The notes: generated from the letters alone by a model not told the origin. A stretch of DNA of 64,000 nt from Flavobacteriaceae bacterium MAR_2010_188 (GCA_900104375.1 LT629302.1:1704001-1768000); one strand, 5' to 3'; positions 24,977 through 34,031 are shown, counted from the stretch's first letter. Translations and numbers: made by a program.

Positions 24977-27967
24977 ATGGTTAAAAAATTATTTTCACTG
25001 CTTGTAATTCTGCAGTCCTTTGCAGTATTCTCGCAGGAGTATTTTCCCAAAAATGATGGTGTGGAAACCGTCAACACAAATTTTACGGCATTTACTAATG
25101 CCAAAATCTATGTAACGCCAACTGAAATTATCGAAAATGGAACTCTCCTTATTAAGGATGGCAAAGTTGTTTCGAGTGGCAAGTCAGTGACAATACCGGC
25201 AAATACTACGGTTATTGACGCAACAGGCAAAAGTATTTACCCATCGTTCATAGATATCTTTTCAGATTTTGGGGTAGAAAAACCCAAGCGCCAAGGTGGC
25301 GGTGGAAGAAGCGCTGAGTACGATCCAAGTAGAAGCGGTTTCTATTGGAACGACCACGTAATGCCAGAGAATAATGCCATGGACAAATTTGCATACTCGG
25401 AAAAAGATGCAGAAGAACTTCATAAAGCTGGTTTTGGAGTGGTAAATACACACATCCAAGATGGAATTGTCAGAGGTAGTGGAGCGTTAATCGCGTTAAA
25501 TGGTGATTCTGGAAATGAGCATAGAATCATAAATCCTAAATCTGCACAATACCTTTCATTTAGCAAGAGTGTTTTATCTAATCAAGCTTATCCTTCTTCA
25601 CTCATGGGAGCAATGGCTTTGCTGAAACAAATGTATATTGATGCTGAGTGGTACGCCAAAAATGGTTTTGATACCCGCGACCTTTCCTTAGAAGCATTGA
25701 ATAACAATAAGAATTTAGTACAGATTATTGACGCAGGAAGCCGGGCAAATGTTTTACGAGCAGATAAAGTTGGTGACCAATATAATATTCAATATGTTAT
25801 TTTGGGTGGCGGTGATGAATACGAGCGTATCAATGAAATCAAAGCCACCAATGCTACCATTATATTACCAATAGCCTTTCCTGAAGCATACGATGTGGAA
25901 AACCCATTCTTGACTTCAGCAATTTCATTACACGATATGAAAGCTTGGAACCAAAGACCAGCTAACCCAAAAATCTTAGCAGAAAATAATGTGCCATTTG
26001 TTCTTACTACACATGGATTAAAATCTCCTAAAGAGTTTGGAGCAAACCTTCAGAAAGCAATGAAATATGGTCTAACCGAAACTAAAGCGCTTGAGGCTCT
26101 TACTACAGCACCGGCGAAGGTTTTAGGAAAATCGTCAGAAATAGGAAGTCTTAAAAACGGAAGCTACGCAAACTTCTTGATTACTTCAGGGGCTATATTC
26201 GATAGTAAATCGACTCTTTATGAGAACTGGGTACAGGGCAATCGTAATATCATCGAAAATATGTCCAAAACGGATGTAAGAGGCGATTACGAGTTTAAAA
26301 TCGCTGGCGATACCTACAATTTAAATATTGAAGGTGATTCTCCAAAACTAAAATCCAAGGTTACGACTGGCGAAAAACTTTTAGGAAGCACTATTAACAA
26401 CGATGGTGATTGGGTTTACATCGCTATGACCACTCAGGATTCAACCTCAATAGATTTTATAAGATTGGTGACCCGCATTGCTGAAAATAACAAGTTAGAA
26501 GGTAAGGCTATAATGCCTAACGGAGACGAAGTGAAGGTCACCGCAACCAAATCTAAAAAGGAAGCTAACGATGAAAAGGATTCGAAAAAACCTGGAGACA
26601 AAGAAGAAAAGACAGAAGAAATCGTCCCGGTAACCTATCCTAACATGGCTTACGGATTTAAGGAAATGCCGAAAGCTGAAACCTTATTATTCAAAAATGC
26701 GACGGTTTGGACAAATGAGACAGATGGAATTTTAGAACAGACCGATGTTCTAATCAAAAATGGAAAAATTGCGCAGGTTGGTAAAAATCTTAGCGAAGGT
26801 GGCGCTAAAGTTATCGATGCAACCGGAAAGCATTTAACTCCAGGGATTATCGATGAACACTCGCATATTGCTGCAGCTGCCGTAAATGAAGGTGGCCACA
26901 ACTCTTCAGCCGAAGTTAAGATGGAAGATGTAGTGGACGACTCGGATGTTGATGTATACAGAAATTTGGCCGGAGGTGTAACTAGTATCCAGATTTTACA
27001 CGGTTCTGCGAATCCTATTGGTGGCCAGTCAGCAATCATTAAGTTGAAATGGGGCCAACCAGCCGATAAACTGATCTATGAAAACAGTCCTAAATTTATC
27101 AAGTTTGCACTTGGCGAAAACGTAAAACAGTCTAACTGGAGCGGTGGTAGATTTCCACAGAGCCGTATGGGTGTGGAGCAATTATATTTCGATTATTTTA
27201 CCCGCGCAAAAGCTTATAACGAATTAAAGAAATCCGGAAAAGCCTTCAGACGAGATATAGAATTAGAGACTTTGGGTGAGATTATCAATAAGGAAAGATT
27301 CATTACCGCACATTCATATGTTCAAAGTGAAATAAATATGTTGATGAAGGTTGCCGAGCAATTCAACTTTAATATAAATACATTCACCCATATTCTAGAA
27401 GGTTACAAAGTGGCAGATAAAATGGCAGAACATGGTGTAGGCGGCTCTACATTTAGTGATTGGTGGTCTTACAAGTATGAAGTTAGAGATGCTATCCCTT
27501 ATAATGCTGCAATCATGCACAATGCCGGTGTTACCGTAGCCATTAACAGTGATGATGCAGAAATGTCTCGACGTTTAAACCAAGAAGCTGCCAAAACCGT
27601 TAAATATGGTGGTATTAGTGAAGAAGATGCATTAAAATTCGTGACTCTTAATCCTGCTAAACTTTTACATATAGATAATCGCGTCGGAAGTATTAAGGTT
27701 GGTAAAGATGGAGACGTTGTTCTTTGGTCTGATCACCCACTTTCGGTTTATGCTAAAGCTGAAAAAACCATTATTGAAGGTGTGACTTATTTTGATAGTC
27801 AGAGAGATAAAATGTTGCAGGATGAAATTCAAAAGCAACGAAGTGAATTAATAGGGCAAATGATGGAAGCCAAAAATAAAGGTATGAAGACAAAACCTAT
27901 CGAGAAAAAAGAAAAGGCGGTTATGCACTGTGACTATAATGAAGAAGAATTTATAAAAACTAACTAA
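24977..27967 (+). CDS. Exported double-domain amidohydrolase
   Basis: 996 residues with a signal peptide (LLVILQSFAVFSQ). Two amidohydrolase folds lie in tandem. The first (about 25-440) has the strand pattern and the FIDIFSDFGVEKP region where HxH should be, but no HxH, so it is probably not catalytic. A lysine/glutamate-rich linker follows (about 518-545). The second (about 560-980) keeps metal ligands: E-H-S-H at 627-630, AHSYVQSE, FTHILEGYKVADKM and NSDDAEMSRRL. It is therefore a likely zinc amidohydrolase, such as an imidazolonepropionase- or dipeptidase-like enzyme, in the periplasm. The next gene starts one base after its stop and encodes a third, related domain. Confidence 0.9.
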   Translation: MVKKLFSLLVILQSFAVFSQEYFPKNDGVETVNTNFTAFTNAKIYVTPTEIIENGTLLIKDGKVVSSGKSVTIPANTTVIDATGKSIYPSFIDIFSDFGVEKPKRQGGGGRSAEYDPSRSGFYWNDHVMPENNAMDKFAYSEKDAEELHKAGFGVVNTHIQDGIVRGSGALIALNGDSGNEHRIINPKSAQYLSFSKSVLSNQAYPSSLMGAMALLKQMYIDAEWYAKNGFDTRDLSLEALNNNKNLVQIIDAGSRANVLRADKVGDQYNIQYVILGGGDEYERINEIKATNATIILPIAFPEAYDVENPFLTSAISLHDMKAWNQRPANPKILAENNVPFVLTTHGLKSPKEFGANLQKAMKYGLTETKALEALTTAPAKVLGKSSEIGSLKNGSYANFLITSGAIFDSKSTLYENWVQGNRNIIENMSKTDVRGDYEFKIAGDTYNLNIEGDSPKLKSKVTTGEKLLGSTINNDGDWVYIAMTTQDSTSIDFIRLVTRIAENNKLEGKAIMPNGDEVKVTATKSKKEANDEKDSKKPGDKEEKTEEIVPVTYPNMAYGFKEMPKAETLLFKNATVWTNETDGILEQTDVLIKNGKIAQVGKNLSEGGAKVIDATGKHLTPGIIDEHSHIAAAAVNEGGHNSSAEVKMEDVVDDSDVDVYRNLAGGVTSIQILHGSANPIGGQSAIIKLKWGQPADKLIYENSPKFIKFALGENVKQSNWSGGRFPQSRMGVEQLYFDYFTRAKAYNELKKSGKAFRRDIELETLGEIINKERFITAHSYVQSEINMLMKVAEQFNFNINTFTHILEGYKVADKMAEHGVGGSTFSDWWSYKYEVRDAIPYNAAIMHNAGVTVAINSDDAEMSRRLNQEAAKTVKYGGISEEDALKFVTLNPAKLLHIDNRVGSIKVGKDGDVVLWSDHPLSVYAKAEKTIIEGVTYFDSQRDKMLQDEIQKQRSELIGQMMEAKNKGMKTKPIEKKEKAVMHCDYNEEEFIKTN

Positions 27968-27968
27968 G

Positions 27969-29273
27969 ATGAAGAATTTAAAATATATAATACTCTCCTT
28001 TACCCTTTTGATAGGAACCGGTCTTTTTGCCCAACAAACACCCGCTGGCAAACAATCAAAAGGCATTGCAATTAAAGGAGCTACCGCTCACATTGGAAAT
28101 GGCGAGGTGATTGAAAATAGTTTAATTGTTTTTGAGGATGGAAAACTAACTACGGTTTCGGCAGAATCAGGTATGGATTTGAGCAGTATGACGGTTATTG
28201 ACGCTTCTGGAAAGCATGTATATCCGGGGTTCATTGTTCCAAATTCAACTTTAGGTTTGGTAGAGATTGATGCCGTAAAAGCATCTGACGACGAAGCTGA
28301 AATGGGAGATTGGAATCCACACGTAAGGAGCTTAATCGCTTATAATGCTGAATCTAAAGTGGTGGAATCCATGAGGCCTAATGGCGTATTACTTGGGCAG
28401 ATAACTCCTCGTGGTGGTCGTGTTTCAGGAACTTCATCAATCGTTCAGTTTGATGCTTGGAACTGGGAAGATGCCGCTTTAAAAGAAGATGATGGAATCC
28501 ATATAAACTGGCCTAGCAATTTTTCTCGAGGACGGTGGTGGATGGGTGAAGACCCAGGATTAAAACCAAATAAGGATTATAATGTTCAAGTAATGGACAT
28601 GAACGATTATTTTAACGAGAGCAAATCATATTCTAAAGGAAAAGATACTCGCATGAACCTCCCTTACGAATCTGTAAACGGACTTTTAGATGGAACAAAA
28701 AAACTATATATCCATGTAGATGACGAAAAAGGTATTGTGGATGCTATTGACTTTGCAAAAGGGCAGAGCATTAAGAATATGGTTATCGTAGGTGGCTATG
28801 GCGCTAATAAGGTTGCCGATATGCTTAAGGAAAATAACATTCCTGTGTTATTAACAAGAGTTCATGAAAGACCAAAAAGTGAGGATGATGATTACGACAT
28901 GCCTTATAAATTAGCAAAATTATTGACTGACAAAGGAGTTCTTGTCGCTTTAGAAACTAGCGGACAGATGGAACGGATGAATTCGAGAAATCTTCCTTTT
29001 TATGCGGGAACCACTGTGGCTTACGGGCTAAACAAAGAACAGGCTTTACAGTTAATTACTTCTAATCCTGCGAAGATTTTAGGAATCGATGATAAATTCG
29101 GAACCTTAGAGCAAGGGAAAAGCGCTACTCTTTTTATCAGTGAAGGTGACGCATTGGATATGCGAACAAATTTAGTGACTCACGCCTATATCGATGGTCG
29201 TGAAGTTAGCTTAGAAACATACCAAACGGATCTATGGCACAGATATGCTGATAAGCTAGAAGTGAAGAAATAG
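27969..29273 (+). CDS. Exported amidohydrolase-like protein, metal site degenerate
   Basis: 434 residues with a signal peptide (LSFTLLIGTGLFAQ). The domain resembles the N-terminal half of the preceding 996-residue protein: VIDASGKHVYPGFIVPNSTLGLVEID takes the place of the HxH segment, and the C-terminus LITSNPAKILGIDDKFGTLEQGKSATLF is typical of the superfamily composite sandwich. The HxH, Lys and Asp ligands are not evident, so a structural or regulatory partner role is more likely than catalysis. It probably forms a complex with the upstream protein, given the one-base spacing. Confidence 0.85.
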   Translation: MKNLKYIILSFTLLIGTGLFAQQTPAGKQSKGIAIKGATAHIGNGEVIENSLIVFEDGKLTTVSAESGMDLSSMTVIDASGKHVYPGFIVPNSTLGLVEIDAVKASDDEAEMGDWNPHVRSLIAYNAESKVVESMRPNGVLLGQITPRGGRVSGTSSIVQFDAWNWEDAALKEDDGIHINWPSNFSRGRWWMGEDPGLKPNKDYNVQVMDMNDYFNESKSYSKGKDTRMNLPYESVNGLLDGTKKLYIHVDDEKGIVDAIDFAKGQSIKNMVIVGGYGANKVADMLKENNIPVLLTRVHERPKSEDDDYDMPYKLAKLLTDKGVLVALETSGQMERMNSRNLPFYAGTTVAYGLNKEQALQLITSNPAKILGIDDKFGTLEQGKSATLFISEGDALDMRTNLVTHAYIDGREVSLETYQTDLWHRYADKLEVKK

Positions 29274-29301
29274 TTGAAATGTAAGTTATATAGTGTGGAT
29301 G

Positions 29302-29326
29302 GCGCGCCAATTGGCGCGCTTTTCTT
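29302..29326. terminator. Terminator after the amidohydrolase pair
   Basis: Palindrome GCGCGCCAATTGGCGCGC followed by TTTTCTTTT. The stem is very GC-rich compared with its surroundings. The T run favours the plus strand, but the dyad can also slow the convergent transcript. Confidence 0.8.
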
Positions 29327-29342
29327 TTATTAGCGTAATTTA

Positions 29343-30119
29343 TTAATCTTGTGGTTTACCAAACATATCGTTTGGCGATTCTTGCTCGCTTAAACTTACG
29401 TTTTCAAATTTCATTTCGTTTCTCATATTCGCGATACTATCATTTTCAACATTAAACCACTTAAGGTTTTTTGGTAAAAGTAAACTATTGATAGTGTGCC
29501 ATTCGTCATATTTTATATAACTGTATTCAGTACTCTTTTCTTTAGAAAAATAAGTAACTGTGTATCCTAACCACGCCATTTTATGAGAATTCTGGTCATA
29601 ATACAGGATGTACTCATCTTTTGAGGAAGACCCTACTCCGTCCTTATAAGAGATTTTGATTCCCGGATAGCTTTTACCTTCAAACTTTAGCGAATCTGCT
29701 TCGGAATATTCTATTCCTTCATCTGCAAGAACAAAGGGCATAGCGTAAAAATAGAACATGAGGTTGTGGTAAAAATTTGGATCATTTTTAAAATATGTGC
29801 TATCCTGATCGATCCACGCTTCGTTACCATCGAATCCTATTGTGAACTTTTCAGTTTCGATTAATGAATAACGATTTCTTAAATCGGTCGTAGTTATTTC
29901 CGAACCTTCTTCGTGTGCGATGGTGAATTTTAAGGTCTTCATCTTATTCCATGTTTCTAGTCCGCCGTGTGCTTCAAGAACCTTATTTATAGAATTAGGA
30001 TATTCCCTTGCTTCGTCAATGTTTTCAACCTGAAGCTGATTTTCATCATTTGGAACATTTTCATTCTTGCAGGCAAAAATGGTCAAGAATAATAGGAATG
30101 GTACGATTAAAGTTTTCAA
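29343..30119 (-). CDS. DUF6503-type lipoprotein
   Basis: 258 residues from a TTG start at 30119. That start gives a perfect lipoprotein signal, (M)KTLIVPFLLFLTIFAC with C17. No ATG exists in frame, and the longer TTG at 30152 adds a hydrophilic stretch before the signal. The mature part begins with an acidic, asparagine-rich linker. It continues with INKVLEAHGGLETWNKMKTLKFTI, as in outer-membrane lipoproteins of the DUF6503 / LolA-like sort, and consists mainly of beta strands. Function unknown; a lipid- or hydrophobe-binding half-barrel is plausible. Confidence 0.75.
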   Translation of the reverse strand: MKTLIVPFLLFLTIFACKNENVPNDENQLQVENIDEAREYPNSINKVLEAHGGLETWNKMKTLKFTIAHEEGSEITTTDLRNRYSLIETEKFTIGFDGNEAWIDQDSTYFKNDPNFYHNLMFYFYAMPFVLADEGIEYSEADSLKFEGKSYPGIKISYKDGVGSSSKDEYILYYDQNSHKMAWLGYTVTYFSKEKSTEYSYIKYDEWHTINSLLLPKNLKWFNVENDSIANMRNEMKFENVSLSEQESPNDMFGKPQD

Positions 30120-30179
30120 TTTAACTTGATTTATTGGTTTGTCAAGGCACAAGGTAAACGAAAATTACCTTAAATAATA

Positions 30180-30187
30180 TACTTTTG
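30180..30187 (+). promoter_or_regulatory. -7 box of the TrmH-type methyltransferase gene
   Basis: TACTTTTG followed by CAGCGGC and then the ATG at 30195. Box end to ATG is seven bases, so the mRNA should be leaderless or have only one or two leader bases. Confidence 0.6.
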
Positions 30188-30194
30188 CAGCGGC

Positions 30195-30992
30195 ATGACA
30201 AAGAATATTAGCAGCGTTCAAAATCCAGAGATTAAGCATCTTATTCAACTTAAGGAAAAATCCCGCGAGCGTAAAAAATCAGGAAAGTTTATTATCGAAG
30301 GGAAACGTGAACTTTCATTGGCTATTAAAGGTGGATATAAGATTGACTCTGTCTATTTCTATCCCAAACTTTTTTCTGAAAGCCAAGCCAAGTCTTTAGA
30401 AAGATATCATATTTCGATAACAGAAATCTCTCAAGCAGTTTTTGAAAAACTGGCACATCGCAGTTCTACTGAAGGTGTTATTGCGGTTGCAAAGGAAAAA
30501 CCATCAACTTTAGAGACCCTTAACTTCAAAGATAAAAATCCACTTATTTTAATTGCCGAAGCACCAGAAAAACCAGGAAATATCGGAGCACTTTTAAGAA
30601 CCGCAGACGCCGCCAACGTAGATGCGGTGATTATTGCCAATCCAAAGACCGACCTATATAACCCTAATATAATCCGCTCTAGTGTTGGCTGCGTCTTCAC
30701 CAACCAAATAGCAATGGCACCCACCGCAGAAATTATCTTTTTTTTAAAGAACAACGATATCGAAATACTTTGCGCAGCTCTAGATGGGGCGGTTCAGTAT
30801 GATAAAGTAGATATGACAAAACCTTCTGCCATCGTGGTTGGTACAGAAGCGACAGGACTTACCCAAAGCTGGTTAAAATTTTCTGATCAGAATATTATAA
30901 TCCCGATGCAAGGTGAAATAGACAGCATGAACGTTTCGGTTGCAGCAGGAATACTTATTTTTGAAGCCAAAAGACAGAGAGGTTTTAAATAA
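30195..30992 (+). CDS. TrmH family RNA 2'-O-methyltransferase
   Basis: 265 residues. An N-terminal substrate-binding domain (IKHLIQLKEKSRERKKSGKFIIEGKREL) precedes a SPOUT knot. The three SpoU motifs are present: EAPEKPGNIGALLRTADAAN, VVGTEATGLTQSWL and IPMQGEIDSMNVSVAAGILIFEA. It methylates ribose 2'-OH in rRNA or tRNA using S-adenosylmethionine; the exact target cannot be read from the sequence. The gene stands alone and is divergent from the DUF6503 lipoprotein. Confidence 0.92.
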   Translation: MTKNISSVQNPEIKHLIQLKEKSRERKKSGKFIIEGKRELSLAIKGGYKIDSVYFYPKLFSESQAKSLERYHISITEISQAVFEKLAHRSSTEGVIAVAKEKPSTLETLNFKDKNPLILIAEAPEKPGNIGALLRTADAANVDAVIIANPKTDLYNPNIIRSSVGCVFTNQIAMAPTAEIIFFLKNNDIEILCAALDGAVQYDKVDMTKPSAIVVGTEATGLTQSWLKFSDQNIIIPMQGEIDSMNVSVAAGILIFEAKRQRGFK

Positions 30993-31040
30993 TGAGTACT
31001 GAGTACTGATTATAAAAAGCTTCACACCGTCTTAGCATTT

Positions 31041-31248
31041 GCAACTTTGAGTCAGTGAGTCAGTGAGTCAGTGAGTCAGTGAGTCTTTGAGTCTTTGAGT
31101 CTTTATATCTTTGAAACTTTGAAACTTTGAAACTTTGGAACTTTGGAACTTTGGAACTTTGGAACTTTGGAACTTTGAAACTTTGGAACTTTGAAACTTC
31201 GAAACTTTGAAACTTTGAAACTCTAAACCTTTGAAACTTTGAAACTTT
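31041..31248 (+). repeat. 26-unit octamer tandem array, consensus GAAACTTT
   Basis: The sequence keeps an exact 8-base register for 208 bases. In order, the units are one GCAACTTT, four GAGTCAGT, three GAGTCTTT, one ATATCTTT, three GAAACTTT, five GGAACTTT, then a mix of GAAACTTT, GGAACTTT and single-base variants (GAAACTTC, GAAACTCT, AAACCTTT). Blocks of identical units next to each other point to recent slippage or unequal exchange on an older array. It begins 48 bases after the methyltransferase stop and ends 10 bases before the M48 ATG, so it makes up almost the whole upstream region of that gene. Confidence 0.95.
31106..31113 (+). promoter_or_regulatory. Candidate -7 box inside the octamer array
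   Basis: The deviant ninth unit creates TATCTTTG, identical to the boxes of nrnA and rimO. A TTG at 31087-31089 lies 16 bases upstream, slightly close for a -33 element. If used, transcription would start near 31119 and give a leader of about 140 bases made of GAAACUUU repeats. Confidence 0.4.
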
Positions 31249-31258
31249 TAATTCATAT

Positions 31259-32494
31259 ATGACCGCACAGACACTATTCTACATTATTGTAGCGATTTTG
31301 ATTATTAAGTTTCTTCTTGATAAATACATCGATGCCTTAAATGCAAAAAAATATAATGACCCGCTCCCAAAAGAATTGGAAGATGTTTATGATGAAGATG
31401 AATATTTAAAATCTCAAAAGTACAAGGCAGCGAATTATCGTTTTGGGCTTTTGACTTCAACGTTTTCTTTGGTCCTTACTTTGATATTCTTATTTCTAGA
31501 CGGATTTGAATATGTAGATGATATTGCAAGGTCTTATAGTGATAATCCAATAATCGTAGCTCTGATTTTTTTCGGAATCATCATGATTGGTAGTGACCTC
31601 ATCACGACCCCTTTTTCCTATTATCAAACATTTGTTATAGAAGAAAAATTTGGTTTCAATAAAACTACCAAGAAAACTTTTGTATTAGATAAGTTGAAGG
31701 GATTGCTGATGACAGCCATAATTGGCGGAGGAATTTTGGCCTTGATAATTTGGTTTTATCAACTTACAGGCAAAAATTTCTGGCTCTACGCATGGGGCCT
31801 CATCGCTGTATTTTCACTGTTTATGAATATGTTTTATGCAAAACTAATTGTTCCATTATTTAATAAACAAGCGCCCTTGGCAAATGGCGATTTGCGCGAA
31901 AAAATTTCCAATTACGCAGCGACCGCAGGTTTTAACTTAGATAAGATATTTGTAATCGATGGTTCCAAAAGAAGTACTAAAGCAAACGCCTATTTTTCAG
32001 GATTCGGAAAGGAAAAACGCGTCACGCTTTACGATACGCTTTTAGAAAATCTAGACGATGAAGAAGTTGTGGCAGTTTTGGCACATGAGGTCGGTCACTA
32101 CAAGAAAAAACACATCATCTACAATTTAGTCGCATCCATTTTGCTAACCGGACTGACATTATATATACTATCAATTTTTATTTCGAATCCTTTATTGTCT
32201 AATGCTTTGGGAGTTGAAAAACCGAGCTTTCACGCAGGTCTTATAGCCTTTGGATTATTATATGCTCCTATTAGTGAGTTAACCGGATTGCTGATGAATT
32301 ACCTTTCTAGAAAGTTTGAATATGAAGCCGATGACTTTGCCAAAAGAACTTTTGCTGCAGAGCCATTGATTACATCTTTAAAAAAGCTTTCAAAAAATAG
32401 TTTGAGTAATCTAACACCACATCCCACTTATGTTTTTATGCATTACTCTCACCCGACGTTGTTGCAGAGAATCGGGAATTTGAGGAAACTTTAA
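31259..32494 (+). CDS. M48 family (Ste24-type) membrane metallopeptidase
   Basis: 411 residues, the length of CAAX prenyl protease 1 homologues. Several membrane helices surround the catalytic motif LAHEVGHYKKKH (H276, E277, H280), and the third zinc ligand lies in SRKFEYEADDFA. The segment GSKRSTKANAYFSGFGKEKRV is typical of Ste24/HtpX. In bacteria such enzymes are inner-membrane quality-control proteases; prenylated substrates are not expected here. The 5' region is an octamer array and the 3' side carries a hexamer array. Confidence 0.93.
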   Translation: MTAQTLFYIIVAILIIKFLLDKYIDALNAKKYNDPLPKELEDVYDEDEYLKSQKYKAANYRFGLLTSTFSLVLTLIFLFLDGFEYVDDIARSYSDNPIIVALIFFGIIMIGSDLITTPFSYYQTFVIEEKFGFNKTTKKTFVLDKLKGLLMTAIIGGGILALIIWFYQLTGKNFWLYAWGLIAVFSLFMNMFYAKLIVPLFNKQAPLANGDLREKISNYAATAGFNLDKIFVIDGSKRSTKANAYFSGFGKEKRVTLYDTLLENLDDEEVVAVLAHEVGHYKKKHIIYNLVASILLTGLTLYILSIFISNPLLSNALGVEKPSFHAGLIAFGLLYAPISELTGLLMNYLSRKFEYEADDFAKRTFAAEPLITSLKKLSKNSLSNLTPHPTYVFMHYSHPTLLQRIGNLRKL

Positions 32495-32502
32495 AAGAAA
32501 TC

Positions 32503-32550
32503 GAAGTTGAAGTTGAAGTCGAAGTTGAAGTTGAAGTTGAAGTTGAAGTT
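32503..32550 (+). repeat. Eight-unit hexamer array GAAGTT
   Basis: Eight consecutive hexamers, seven GAAGTT and one GAAGTC, flanked by the partial units GAAATC and GAAATG. It starts eight bases after the M48 stop codon and lies outside any supported gene. Confidence 0.93.
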
Positions 32551-32615
32551 GAAATGACTTAGAAATAAGCGGAAAATAATGCAAGATTTAGAACTCTTTG
32601 AGCTTGTTCACAACT

Positions 32616-32655
32616 AGAGTGGCAGAGTTCCAGAGGTTCAGAGACTAAACTTCCA
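32616..32655 (-). repeat. Degenerate octamer tract AGAGnnnn
   Basis: Units AGAGTGGC, AGAGTTCC, AGAGGTTC and AGAGACTA keep an 8-base register. On the minus strand they read GGAACTCT and GAACCTCT, close to the GGAACTTT units of the array at 31041-31248. Confidence 0.6.
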
Positions 32656-32668
32656 TACGCATTTATAA

Positions 32669-32700
32669 AATTCGCTAATTCGCTAATTCGCTAATTTGCA
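32669..32700 (+). repeat. Four-unit octamer array AATTCGCT
   Basis: Three exact AATTCGCT units and a fourth variant, AATTTGCA, directly before the rimO stop region at 32707. The period is 8, as in the neighbouring arrays, but the unit is different. Confidence 0.85.
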
Positions 32701-32706
32701 GAGCTG

Positions 32707-34014
32707 CTAAATTTCGACCAATGTTCCGATTAAATCGAAATCTGAAGCTTCAGTAATTAAGATATTGGCGAATTCTCCTGTTTTTAAATAGACTTTGGTT
32801 GCATCGATTTGTACTTCATTATCCACATCGGGGGAATCGAATTCGGTACGGCCTATAAAATAACTTCCTTCCTTACGATCTATCACAACCTTAAAAATCT
32901 TTCCGATTTTGGCTTGATTAAGTTCCCAAGAAATTTGGGATTGAATTTCCATAATTTCATTAGCACGTTCTTGCTTGATGTCTTCAGGAACATCATCCAC
33001 TAAATTGAAGGCATGGGTATTTTCCTCGTGACTATAAGTGAAGCATCCAAGACGCTCAAACCTCATCTCCTTCACCCAACTTTTTAATGTCTGAAAATCT
33101 TCTTCAGTCTCGCCAGGATATCCAACGATGAGTGTCGTACGGATGGTCATTTCTGGAACTTTTTCCCTGAATTCTTTGAGGAGTTTGGTCGTTTTTTCCT
33201 TTGTAGTTCCTCTTCTCATGCTCTTTAAGATAGAATCAGAAATATGCTGTAAAGGAATGTCGATGTAGTTACAAACCTTAGGCTCCTCGCGCATAACATC
33301 GAGCACATCCATTGGGAAACCTGTCGGGAAAGCGTAATGTAGACGAATCCACTCAATCCCTTCAACCTTAACCAACTCTTTTAAAAGTTCGGCAAGATTT
33401 CTCTTTTTATAAATGTCCAGACCATAATAAGTCAAGTCTTGAGCAATCAAGATTAATTCTTTGACTCCATTTGCGGCAAGTTTATTTGCTTCAATAACCA
33501 AGTTCTCGATTGGTGTAGAGCGATGCTTACCTCTCATTAAAGGAATAGCACAAAAGCTACAAGGTCGATCGCAACCTTCGGCAATCTTTAGATAAGCGTA
33601 ATTTTTTGGGGTAGTTGTAAGTCGTTCTCCGATAAGCTCATGCTTATAATCCGCTCCCAAAGCTTTTAGAAGTTGCGGCAATTCTGTAGTACCAAAATAC
33701 TGGTCTACATTAGGGATTTCCTTTTGTAAATCTGGCTTATAGCGTTCAGAAAGACATCCTGTAACAAAGACCTTATCGACCTCGCCAGCTTCTTTCTTCT
33801 GCATATATTCTAAAATGGTGTTTACACTTTCTTCCTTGGCGTTGTTAATGAAACCGCAGGTATTTATAACCACCACATTTCCTTCTTCTTCGTGCACAAC
33901 CTCTTTTCCGCTAGCTTTAAGCTGACCCATTAGAACTTCACTGTCGTAAACATTTTTACTACAGCCCAATGTTATTACATTGATTTTGTTCTTCTTAATT
34001 GTTTTTGTGCGCAT
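32707..34014 (-). CDS. rimO: Ribosomal protein S12 methylthiotransferase RimO
   Basis: 435 residues. The N-terminal MTTase domain has ITLGCSKNVYDSE, VINTCGFI and VTGCLSERY, whose cysteines hold the first iron-sulfur cluster. The radical-SAM core has CDRPCSFCAIPLMRGKHRS, which holds the second cluster. A C-terminal TRAM domain (YFIGRTEFDSPDVDNEV) binds the substrate. It adds a methylthio group to the conserved aspartate of ribosomal protein S12. It is monocistronic, with a -7 box at 34032-34039. In many Flavobacteriia rimO follows ftsY directly; here an amidase gene lies between. Confidence 0.96.
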   Translation of the reverse strand: MRTKTIKKNKINVITLGCSKNVYDSEVLMGQLKASGKEVVHEEEGNVVVINTCGFINNAKEESVNTILEYMQKKEAGEVDKVFVTGCLSERYKPDLQKEIPNVDQYFGTTELPQLLKALGADYKHELIGERLTTTPKNYAYLKIAEGCDRPCSFCAIPLMRGKHRSTPIENLVIEANKLAANGVKELILIAQDLTYYGLDIYKKRNLAELLKELVKVEGIEWIRLHYAFPTGFPMDVLDVMREEPKVCNYIDIPLQHISDSILKSMRRGTTKEKTTKLLKEFREKVPEMTIRTTLIVGYPGETEEDFQTLKSWVKEMRFERLGCFTYSHEENTHAFNLVDDVPEDIKQERANEIMEIQSQISWELNQAKIGKIFKVVIDRKEGSYFIGRTEFDSPDVDNEVQIDATKVYLKTGEFANILITEASDFDLIGTLVEI

Positions 34015-34031
34015 GGGAAAATTTCAGGCTG

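Noticed and set aside
26650-27039. 129-residue minus-strand open frame inside the amidohydrolase gene
   Set aside because: It is antisense to a well-conserved domain and has low-complexity serine/alanine/proline composition, as expected for a shadow frame.
29300-29320. GC-rich palindrome as a protein-binding site
   Set aside because: It lies just after a stop codon and is followed by a T run, so termination is the simpler reading.
31041-31248. CRISPR array
   Set aside because: Units are 8 bases with no spacers; it is a plain tandem repeat.
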